In this document: positions 17,507-25,800 of the stretch, piece after piece | Numbering within the stretch: position 1 is the first letter of the stretch | Layout of the letters: each line of letters opens with the position of its first letter | Source: Burkholderia sp. HI2500 | GTDB lineage: Bacteria; Pseudomonadota; Gammaproteobacteria; Burkholderiales; Burkholderiaceae | NCBI RefSeq assembly: GCF_002223055.1 | Contig: NZ_NKFL01000007.1 | Location: 744,001 to 808,000 of the forward strand | DNA: 64,000 bases | Reading direction: 5' to 3' | Notes under the pieces: generated by a model | Told to the model about the DNA's origin: nothing | The model's database searches: none | Seen by the model: the letters and a program-made list of their open reading frames with translations, nothing else | Translations under genes and position numbers: made by a program

Positions 17507-18310
17507 ATGACCGATCACGACAGACTGCATCCACTCCGTCCGCTCCTGAAAAACTGGGTTTGGGAGCATGGTCGAATCGGGACTCGCTATCTCGACTGCG
17601 TAGATGGCGAAATCAGGTTTGACGAGGGCAAGAAGTCGCATTTCGCGGCCGAGAAATATATCTATGTGCCCCTTGGCAAGGGCGCTGAAGACGATGCATC
17701 CGCGGAGGGGCCTGCGATCCACGAGGCTGGACTTGCCCGGTTTTTGCGAGCCGCGCAGCTGGGTACGCCGGAGGACGCCGGTTCGGCAGCGGATGTCCAG
17801 CGCGCAGTGCAGGACTGCGTGGAGATTGGCCTGTTCAGCGCATATCAATGGGCGGCACGAGAGGCGTTTGCCCGATACGCGCAGGAACCCATGTTCGATG
17901 ACGAGATCCGCGCGGCGGTTGTCGACGACATCCGGCGTATTTACGCCGGCATGCGGGAGCAACTGGCGCTGTACGATTTCAGTGTGCTCCACGGCTTGCC
18001 CACGCCGCTGCTTATAGGCGACACGCCCTTCATCGACTGGCGCCAGCGTGCCAGTCCGGCACTTCCGTTTGTATCGCTCCCGCTGGGTCCTTACTGCCTG
18101 CTGGTAGGCGCGCCGTCAGGCAGGAAAAGCCGAATCGCCCCGGTCGTCTGGAAGGCCGCTGCCACGATGGGCCCGTTGAAGGATCACAACCGCCAAATCG
18201 AGGAGCAGGCACGTCTGTGGCTGGTGGCGACCACGGACGACCAACTCGTCGCTGCGCAAAGTCGCATTGCCGCGGCCGTCGGCTCCAGGCAAGGGAATGT
18301 GAAGCCCTGA
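17507..18310 (+). CDS. Hypothetical protein of unrecognised family
   Basis: 267 residues; AGGAGG lies seven bases before the ATG. Soluble, no signal peptide. The N-terminal part is charged (LKNWVWEHGRIGTRYLDC, AAEKYIYVPLGKG), the middle helical, and the C-terminus contains LLIGDTPFIDWRQRASPALPFVSLPLGPYCLLVG followed by NRQIEEQARLWLVATTDDQLVAA. The last part weakly recalls the C-terminal pattern of DUF4238 proteins; I am not confident. Single gene, convergent with the mesD operon. Confidence 0.6.
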   Translation: MTDHDRLHPLRPLLKNWVWEHGRIGTRYLDCVDGEIRFDEGKKSHFAAEKYIYVPLGKGAEDDASAEGPAIHEAGLARFLRAAQLGTPEDAGSAADVQRAVQDCVEIGLFSAYQWAAREAFARYAQEPMFDDEIRAAVVDDIRRIYAGMREQLALYDFSVLHGLPTPLLIGDTPFIDWRQRASPALPFVSLPLGPYCLLVGAPSGRKSRIAPVVWKAAATMGPLKDHNRQIEEQARLWLVATTDDQLVAAQSRIAAAVGSRQGNVKP

Positions 18311-18452
18311 CCGACGTTCACCTTAAGCAGATCGTCGGCGGTGGCTGAGTGAAAGACCGGCACGTGAAGCCGACCGGTTCGCCATCGACGTGTGATGCGA
18401 TCACCGTGATACCGGATGCATGGTGGCCGAGCGCTTCGACGTCAGTTCGGAC

Positions 18453-19481
18453 CTAGTTCGAGAGTTCCTTGCGGACGATTTCCGCACCCGCGCTCAACGC
18501 ACTCAGCTTGCCTCTCGCGACTGCACGCGACAACGGCGCCATGCCGCAGTTGGTGCAGGGATAGAGCTTGTCGGCATCCACGAACTGAAGTGCTTTTCGC
18601 AACGTACCGGCGACTTCCTCGGGGGTTTCAATGGTATCGGTCGCCACATCGATGGCCCCCACCATCACCTTCTTGCCCCGAATGAGTTCAATCAGATCCA
18701 TGGGAACGCGCGAGTTGTGACATTCCAGCGAGACCATGTCGATACTGGATTTTTGCAACTTGGGGAAGGCTTCCTCGTACTGCCGCCACTCCGACCCCAG
18801 CGTCTTCTTCCAGTCCGTGTTGGCCTTGATGCCATAGCCATAGCAAATATGCACGGCGGTTTCACACTTGAGACCTTCGATCGCTCTTTCCAGGGTCGCG
18901 ACGCCCCAATCATTCACCTCGTCGAAGAAGACATTGAATGCGGGCTCATCGAATTGAATGATATCGACGCCGGCAGCCTCCAGTTCCCTGGCTTCCTCGT
19001 TCAGGATCTTTGCGAACTCCCAGGCCAGTTTTTCGCGACTCTTGTAATGATCGTCGTACAGCGTATCGATCATCGTCATCGGCCCCGGCAACGCCCATTT
19101 GATGGGCTGGCTCGTTTGCTGGCGCAGGAACTTGGCATCGTCAACGAAAACCGGCTTCTGTCTCTCCACCGCATCAACGACCGTCGGCACGCTGGCGTCA
19201 TAGCGATCGCGAATTCGAACGGTCTTGCGGTTCTCGAAATCAACGCCGCTGAGGTGCTCGATGAACGTGGTCACGAAATGCTGGCGCGTTTGCTCGCCGT
19301 CACTGACGATATCGATGCCCGCATGTTGCTGCTCTTGCAACGACAGGCGCAAAGCATCCTGTTTGCCCTCGATCAACACCTCGTCCTGCAATTTCCACGG
19401 TGACCAAAGTGTCTCGGGTTGTGCGAGCCACGAAGGTTTAGGCAAACTGCCGGCGGTTGAAGTGGGTAGAAATTTTTTCAC
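18453..19481 (-). CDS. mesD: MesD-type core methionine synthase (MetE C-terminal-domain homologue)
   Basis: 342 residues from GTG 19479-19481. It is a core MetE: one catalytic barrel, lacking MetE's N-terminal half. Visible are STAGSLPKPSWL near the start, SDGEQTRQHFV, LPGPMTMIDTL, IIQFDEPAFNVFF, and the zinc-site elements VHICYGYG and YPCTNCGM. Methionine synthases of this class transfer a methyl group to homocysteine without methyl-folate. The MesD group depends on the partner MesX (DUF1852) and oxygen, as I recall from work on folate-independent methionine synthases. mesX is immediately upstream, 26 bp away. Base composition is visibly lower in GC than neighbours. Confidence 0.88.
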   Translation of the reverse strand: MKKFLPTSTAGSLPKPSWLAQPETLWSPWKLQDEVLIEGKQDALRLSLQEQQHAGIDIVSDGEQTRQHFVTTFIEHLSGVDFENRKTVRIRDRYDASVPTVVDAVERQKPVFVDDAKFLRQQTSQPIKWALPGPMTMIDTLYDDHYKSREKLAWEFAKILNEEARELEAAGVDIIQFDEPAFNVFFDEVNDWGVATLERAIEGLKCETAVHICYGYGIKANTDWKKTLGSEWRQYEEAFPKLQKSSIDMVSLECHNSRVPMDLIELIRGKKVMVGAIDVATDTIETPEEVAGTLRKALQFVDADKLYPCTNCGMAPLSRAVARGKLSALSAGAEIVRKELSN

Positions 19482-19507
19482 GGTAGACGACCTCGTGTTT
19501 TTGTTGG

Positions 19508-20494
19508 TCAAAGCGCGTAGTCCGCAGACCACTGCTCAAGAATGGCCTGGTATGGCTTGATAAATTGCTCTTCGACAAACCTGCCCTGTTCGATAGCCAG
19601 CCGGCTACGCTCTTCCCGATCGTAAACAATCCGGGTGAGCGAAAAATCCTGATGCTTCAGACTCGGTTGGTAGGATTTTCCTGCCGGAGAATTCGCATTG
19701 TAAATTTCGGGCCGGTAAATTTTCTGGAAGGTATCCATCGTGCTGATGGTGCCGATGAGCTCCAGATTGGTGTAATCGCCCAGCAAATCACCGGTAAAAT
19801 AAAAAGCCAGCGGTGCGACACTATTCGGCGGCATGAAATAGCGCACCTTCATTCCCATTTTTTCGAAATACTCGTCAGTCAAGGAATACTCGTCCTGCCG
19901 GTATTCGATACCCAACACGGGGTGCCGATTTGCCGTCTGATGATAGGTCTTGCTACTCGAAACGCTCAGACATATAACGGGCGGTTTCGCGAAATTATCC
20001 TTGTAGGCGCTCGACTTCACGAAGGACTTGAACAGATTCCCGTGCAGGTCGCCAAAGTTATCCGGCGTACTGAAGCCGGGCTGATTCTTGTTGTGCTCCA
20101 GCAAGACCACACTGAAATCGTAATCTCGCACATAAGAGGAAAAATTATTTCCCGCGATGCCGTCAATGTGTTTGTTGTTTTTTCGATCGAAAATATTCGT
20201 CTTCAGTATTTCGATCAAGGGCAGCGCGGCACTGCCCCGCTCGCCGCCGATATTCATTTCGACCGAAATGATTTCAAGCTTGACGGCATAGCGATCGCCT
20301 TTGGGATTGTCCCAATGCGCCATCGCATTGAAGCGATGGTCAATCATCCTGAAGGTATTGCGCAAATTCTCCTGACGACTCTTTCCTCTGGCGAGGTTCG
20401 CAAAATTGGTTGTGATGCGCGTATGGTCGGAAGGCTGATAGTCCTCATCGAAACTGACGCTTTTAATAGCAAATGTAAACTCTTGACTCGTCAT
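19508..20494 (-). CDS. mesX: MesX (DUF1852), partner of MesD
   Basis: 328 residues from ATG 20492-20494; a longer in-frame extension upstream lacks homology and runs into the divergent regulator region. DUF1852 proteins occur almost only beside MesD-type methionine synthases and are needed for their activity. The protein begins with TFAIKSVSFDEDYQPSDHTRITTNFANLARG and has conserved FRMIDHRFNAMAHWDNPKGDRY and HPVLGIEYRQDEYSLTDEYF segments. No signal peptide. Codon use is richer in A/T than the surrounding genome. First gene of the mesX-mesD operon, divergent from a MetR-like regulator. Confidence 0.88.
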   Translation of the reverse strand: MTSQEFTFAIKSVSFDEDYQPSDHTRITTNFANLARGKSRQENLRNTFRMIDHRFNAMAHWDNPKGDRYAVKLEIISVEMNIGGERGSAALPLIEILKTNIFDRKNNKHIDGIAGNNFSSYVRDYDFSVVLLEHNKNQPGFSTPDNFGDLHGNLFKSFVKSSAYKDNFAKPPVICLSVSSSKTYHQTANRHPVLGIEYRQDEYSLTDEYFEKMGMKVRYFMPPNSVAPLAFYFTGDLLGDYTNLELIGTISTMDTFQKIYRPEIYNANSPAGKSYQPSLKHQDFSLTRIVYDREERSRLAIEQGRFVEEQFIKPYQAILEQWSADYAL

Positions 20495-20704
20495 GATCTT
20501 GCGCCCCAGATTTCGAAATGAAAACCGCATCTGCTCCATGCCTTTCGATGCGGCTCGCTTTTCTTTTCCGATGAACGAATGTGACGTTGGGCCATGGCCG
20601 ACTGGATATGAATCGATTTCAACCAACCAAGAGCGATGCTCACGGTGCGGTGTATCCGGTTCACATCGGAAGAAAAGTAACTGGCAGCGATGATATAGTT
20701 TCCA

Positions 20705-20737
20705 TTGCATGAATGAAAATGGATTTATTTCATGCAA
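20705..20737. promoter_or_regulatory. Long dyad between mesX and its LysR regulator
   Basis: TTGCATGAA (20705-20713) and its exact complement TTCATGCAA (20729-20737) flank a 15-bp AT-rich spacer. It lies 27 bp upstream of the LysR start and about 210 bp upstream of mesX, in the divergent promoter. It contains TGAA and TTCA elements like those in MetR sites, but with longer spacing. Best candidate binding site for the adjacent regulator. Confidence 0.6.
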
Positions 20738-20764
20738 CCATTAAATTTGTTCATGGAGTGGTCG

Positions 20765-21673
20765 ATGCTGGATCGCAATCATCTGATGGTCGTGCGGGAA
20801 GTGGAGCGGCAGGGCTCGCTCACGGCCGCGGCCGATACGCTCAACCTCACGCAGTCGGCGCTCAGCCATGCCGTGAAGAAGCTGGAGCAGCAGCTCGGTA
20901 CGCCCGTGTGGGCGCGCGAAGGACGGACCATGCGGCTCACGCAAGCCGGACAGTACCTGCTGAGCCTCGCGAACCGGTTGCTGCCGCAATTCGAACTCGC
21001 CGAGGAGCGCATGAGGCAGTACGCGCAGGGCGAGCGCGGCACGTTGCGGATCGGCATGGAATGCGCGCCGTGCTATCAATGGCTGCTGAAGGTGGTGTCG
21101 CCGTATCTCGCGCACTGGCCGGATGTCGATGTCGACGTGAAGCAGCGCTTCCAGTTCGGCGGCATCGGTGCGTTGATCGGCTATGAAATCGACGTGCTCG
21201 TCACGCCCGACCCGCTCAAGAAACCCGAACTGCATTTTGAGCCGGTGTTCGATTACGAGCAGGTGCTGGTGGTTGCCGATGATCACCCGCTGGCCGGAGA
21301 AGCGTATGTCACGCCGGAACAGCTGACGCACGAGGTGCTGATCACGTATCCCGTCGAAACGGACCGGCTCGATATCTACACGCAGTTCCTCACGCCCGCA
21401 AACAGGGTGCCGAAGCGCCACAAGGTGATCGAGACGACCGACATCATGCTGCAGATGGTGGCGAGCGGCCGTGGCGTGGCGGCGTTGCCTCGCTGGCTCG
21501 CGGAAGAATACGCGGGCTGGATGCCGCTTACACCCGTGCAACTTGGAAAGAAGGGGATTGCGAAGCAGATTTTCCTCGGCACGCGCAAGACGGATGACGA
21601 CGTCGATTATCTTGCTGCGTTTGTAAAGGCTGCGCGGGAATGGAAATGGGCGGACGCGAAGATGCGAGACTAG
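20765..21673 (+). CDS. LysR-family regulator, MetR-like
   Basis: 302 residues from ATG 20765, with GGAG upstream. N-terminal winged helix (LMVVREVERQGSLTAAADTLNLTQSALSHAVKKLEQQLG) and a MetR-type effector domain with LITYPVETDRLDIYTQFLTPA and VIETTDIMLQMVASGRGVAALPRWL. MetR uses homocysteine as co-effector to control methionine genes. The gene faces away from mesX-mesD across a perfect dyad, so control of this methionine synthase pair is likely. Confidence 0.88.
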   Translation: MLDRNHLMVVREVERQGSLTAAADTLNLTQSALSHAVKKLEQQLGTPVWAREGRTMRLTQAGQYLLSLANRLLPQFELAEERMRQYAQGERGTLRIGMECAPCYQWLLKVVSPYLAHWPDVDVDVKQRFQFGGIGALIGYEIDVLVTPDPLKKPELHFEPVFDYEQVLVVADDHPLAGEAYVTPEQLTHEVLITYPVETDRLDIYTQFLTPANRVPKRHKVIETTDIMLQMVASGRGVAALPRWLAEEYAGWMPLTPVQLGKKGIAKQIFLGTRKTDDDVDYLAAFVKAAREWKWADAKMRD

Positions 21674-22084
21674 TTTTGCAATCGGGACATGAACAAAACT
21701 GATTGCTCCCGCAACGGGTCGCTTTCCGCGCCTTCGTGCTTGTCGACCCGCGCTGCAGTCGAGCCCGCGTCAGCCACGCGACCCTTGCAGCCCCGCACCT
21801 CCGCCGAAGTCTCTCTCATTCCTTTTCACGCAGCGGCACCGGGCATTGCTTGCGCCCCGCGCAGCAACACGTTGGCGGGCGCCGATGAACCCACGACATC
21901 GGCGTCCACCAACCGGCCCGCGGGCCGTCGTGCCGCGTCGTCGTCCGCGCGATGGCGGCATCGCGCACGGCCATCGCGACGCGTTGCCTGATTCGACCGC
22001 CAGCGTCTCCGAACGGCGCCACAGCCGCAAGCGAGAGCCGTCCGTTCGCGACGGCAACGCCTGCGGCAACCCAGTGGCGACGCC
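21674..22084. other. Gap between the MetR-like gene and the OmpA-like lipoprotein
   Basis: About 410 bp with no convincing gene; the open frames here are arginine-rich shadows typical of high-GC non-coding DNA. No clear hairpin terminator noticed. Confidence 0.4.
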
Positions 22085-22747
22085 CTACTTCCGCAGCGAG
22101 ATTTCCACCCGGCGATTGCGCGCGCGCCCTTCGGCGGTCTCGTTCGATGCGGCCGGGTTGGTATCTCCATGTCCCGTCGCCGCGACCGCATCCGCCTTCA
22201 GCCCGTGTTCGCGCAGATACCCCGCGACGGCATCGGCGCGGCGCTTCGACAGGGCCTGGTTGTGTGCATCCGAGCCGGTCGCGTCGGTATAACCGTCCAC
22301 TTCCACACGCGAGAAGTGCCTGTCGCCCTGCTGGCTCAGCAAACTGTCGAGCGCGGCGGTGGCGGCGGACGTCAGCACGGCGGAGTCGGTCGCGAAGTAC
22401 GCATCGCCGGTCAGGCTCACCTTCTCGACCGCGGCGGGCGCCGGCGTAGCCGCCGCGGCGACCGGCGCGGGTGCCGCACCGCACTGGAACACGATCGAGT
22501 GCGGATCGGCGCCGTCGCGGTACGGCGTCGTGGAATCGACCTTGCGCACGGCCTCGTTGCCGCACATGCGCGTCGCGACCTTCATGCAGGTATTGGCGCT
22601 CGACAGGATGCCGTGACAGTCGACACGGAACGTCCGGATGCCGTCGCGGGGCTGAAGTTCGTATGCGTTGTACGTCGGTCCCGATGCGCTCGAACAGGCC
22701 GCGAGGGAAACGACGGACGCCAGCAGTGCAAGATGAATGTTTTTCAC
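22085..22747 (-). CDS. OmpA-family outer-membrane lipoprotein
   Basis: 220 residues from GTG 22745-22747. The start VKNIHLALLASVVSLAACSS is a lipoprotein signal peptide with lipobox LAAC (Cys18). Residues about 115-220 form an OmpA C-terminal peptidoglycan-binding domain: GDAYFATDSAVL, VEVDGYTDATGSDAHNQALSKRRADAVAGYL and NRRVEISL. The middle has three to four extra cysteines (VDCHGI, NTCMKVATRMCG). It lies 125 bp after the adhesin gene on the same strand. An OmpA-like partner next to a trimeric autotransporter is common and may aid its anchoring or folding; that role is inference. Confidence 0.88.
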   Translation of the reverse strand: MKNIHLALLASVVSLAACSSASGPTYNAYELQPRDGIRTFRVDCHGILSSANTCMKVATRMCGNEAVRKVDSTTPYRDGADPHSIVFQCGAAPAPVAAAATPAPAAVEKVSLTGDAYFATDSAVLTSAATAALDSLLSQQGDRHFSRVEVDGYTDATGSDAHNQALSKRRADAVAGYLREHGLKADAVAATGHGDTNPAASNETAEGRARNRRVEISLRK

Positions 22748-22872
22748 GTGAGGACTCCGAAAATGCGAGGGGTGCAGCGCGGGCGGCGCAATGGTGCAGC
22801 CGCATCCGCGTGCGTGTGCGTTCGACGCGGTCCGCCCTGGCAGTGCATGCCGGCGCGAACCGCAGCGCGCGA

Positions 22873-25800
22873 TTACTTCCACTGATACAGCATGCCCGCG
22901 CCGACGACGCGCTGGCTGCCGGCGAAGCCGCCGTTCAGCGTCGCCTTCAGGTTTTCCGTGACGCGCGCCTGCACGCCGACCGCCATCGCCTTCTGCCCCT
23001 GGAACGTCGCCGTACCGACCCCCATCGCGAAGTTCGAGTCACGGTCCATGTGCGGGATCGACGCCATCGCGGCGGTGGCCGCGATCCCCTCGCGTGCCAT
23101 CGAATCGGTCTGCTGGATCTGCTGCTGCATCTGCGTGAGCTGGTTGTTGACCGTGTTCAGCGACTGCGTGAACTGGTTCGACACCGCGTTCAGCTGGTTC
23201 ACGTTCACCGCATCCGTGCCCTGCGTACCGGCCGCGACGTTGACCACCTGGCGCGCCGATTCCGCCGAACCGACCGCGACGACGTTCGAGCGGCCGCCGT
23301 CGTTGCTGCCCGTGCCGATCGCGGTCGAATTGCTGCCCGACGCCGTCGAGCCCACGCCGAAGGCGGTGGAACCGTTGCCCGATGCGAGCGCATTGTTGCC
23401 GACCGCCGTGCTGTTCGAGCCCGATGCCACCGCCCCCGACCCACCCGCCGACGAATTCGGGCCGGTCGAGCCCGGCGGCACGTTCGCGCCGTTCGGGTTC
23501 GTCGTGTACTGGCCGCCGAGGTTGGTCGTGCGCTGGTCGATCAGCGTCGTCAGCTGGTTCGCGACCGAGTCGAGCTGCGACACGTTCACCGCGTCCGTGC
23601 CGTTCTTGCCGGCCGCGAGGCCTGTGATCTGCCGGTTGCCGATGTTCACTTCGCCGGCCGACGATTGCGGGCTGCCCAGGCCGTACGCGACGTAGTTCGT
23701 CAGCGCGCCGACCGTCGTCAGCGAACCGGCGCCCAATGCGACGCTGTTCGCGAACGTCGCGGACGCACCGGCGCCCAGCGCGAGCGCATCGGTTGCGTTG
23801 CCGAGCGCGCCGGAGCCCAGCGCGACGCTGCCCACGCTGACCGCCTTCGCATTCGCGCCTTGCGCGACCGACTGCGCGCCCAGTGCCGTCGCGCCGCTGC
23901 CGAGCGCGAGCGCGTCGGCCTGTGCGGCACTCGCCGCCTGCCCGATCGCGATGCCGCCAGGGGCGGTCTGGTCGACGATCGCGCCGTTGCCGATGCCCAC
24001 ACCGTGGTCGCCGTTGACGACCGTCGTCGGCCCCACCGCGACCGATTCCGCGCCGACGGCGAGCGAGTCGGCCGCCGTCGAATTCGCGTGGAAATACTTC
24101 TGGCCCGTGACCGCGAACGACTGCAACGCGCCGGCGAGCTGCCGCACGGTCACCGCATCCTGCTGCCCGGTGCCGTCCGCGACGTTGGTGATCTGGCGAT
24201 ACGTCTTGCTGGTCGCGTCGCCGACCGATACCGCGCCAAGCAGCGTCTGGTCCGTCGTGTTGAACGGGATCGACGCGGTGCCGTTGCGGAGGATGCCCGA
24301 GGCCGGCGTCGTCGCGCGGTCGGATACCGACCCCGCGCCGAGCGCGATGCTGCCGTCCACCTTCGAGATCGCATTCGGGCCGATCGCGACACTGTCGAGC
24401 CCGATCGCCTGGCTGTCCGGCGCGGTCGAGTTCGCGTGGAAATACTTGATGCCGTGGGCGTTGATGTTGTCGATCGCCGAGCCGACGTTGTTGTTGATCG
24501 TCGTCGAACCGTCGCTGTTGTACGTCACGTACGAAGGGGCCGAAATCGTGCCGGTCGTCGGATCGTAGGTGGCCCCTCCGCCGATTGCGCCCGCCGTGCT
24601 GTTGCCGAGGTTGGTGTTGTTGTTGGCGATCGAGCTGAGGCCGGTGGACAGCGAGCCGATGCCCGTCGACGTCGCGGTGGACAGCGACGTCAGGTTGCTG
24701 TTCGTGCTCGACAGCCCGGTGGACAGCGAGCCGACGGTCGTCGAGGTCGATGTCGACAGCGACGCGATCGAGCTCGTCGTCGAACTGAGCCCGGTCGACA
24801 GCGAACCGATGCTCGTCGAGGTCGCGGTCGACAGCGACGTGACGGTGCTGTTCGTCGTGCTCAGGCCGGTGGACAGTGAACCGACCACCGTCGAGGTGGA
24901 CGTCGACAGCGACGTGATCGAACTGTTCGTGCTCGACAGGCCGGTGGACAGCGAACTGATGCCCGTCGACGTTGAAGTTGACAGCGACGTCACCGTGCTG
25001 TTCGTCGAACTCAGGCCCGTGGACAGTGAGCTGATGCCGGTCGAGGTCGACGTCGACAACGACGTCACCGTGCTGTTCGTCGAACTCAGGCCCGTGGACA
25101 GCGAGCTGATGCCTGTCGACGTCGACGTCGACAGCGACGTCACCGAGCTATTGGTCGAACTCAAACCGGTAGAAGTCGACGTGGACAGTGACGTGATCGC
25201 GCTATTGGCCGACGACAGACCGGTCGACGTGGACGTCGACAATGACGCTACTGTGCTGTTGGTCGAACTCAGTCCCGTGGACAACGACGTAATGCCCGTC
25301 GACGTCGACGTGGACAGCGATGTAATCGCGCTATTGGCCGACGACAAACCGGTCGACGTGGACGTCGACAATGACGTCACTGTGCTGTCGGTCGAGCTCA
25401 GGCCCGTCGACAGCGAGCTGATGCCCGTCGAGGTCGACGTCGACAGCGACGTGATCGCGCTATTGGCCGACGACAATCCGGTCGACGTGGAAGTCGACAA
25501 CGACGTCACCGAGCTGTTGGTCGAACTCAACCCCGTCGACAGCGAGCCGATGCCCGTCGAAGTCGATGTGGAAAGCGATGTGATCGCGCTATTGACCGAC
25601 GACAATCCGGTCGACGTGGAAGTCGACAACGACGTCACCGAGCTGTTGGTCGAGCTCAACCCCGTCGACAGCGAGCTGATGCCCGTCGAAGTCGACGTGG
25701 AAAGCGACGTGATCGCGCTGTTGGCCGACGACAGCCCCGTCGACGTGGAGGTCGACAGCGACGTCACTGCGCTGTCGGTCGAACTCAAACCTGTGGAAAG

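Noticed and set aside
20495..20737. N-terminal extension of mesX to an upstream start
   Set aside because: Homology to DUF1852 begins at 20494, and the extension covers the divergent promoter and dyad.
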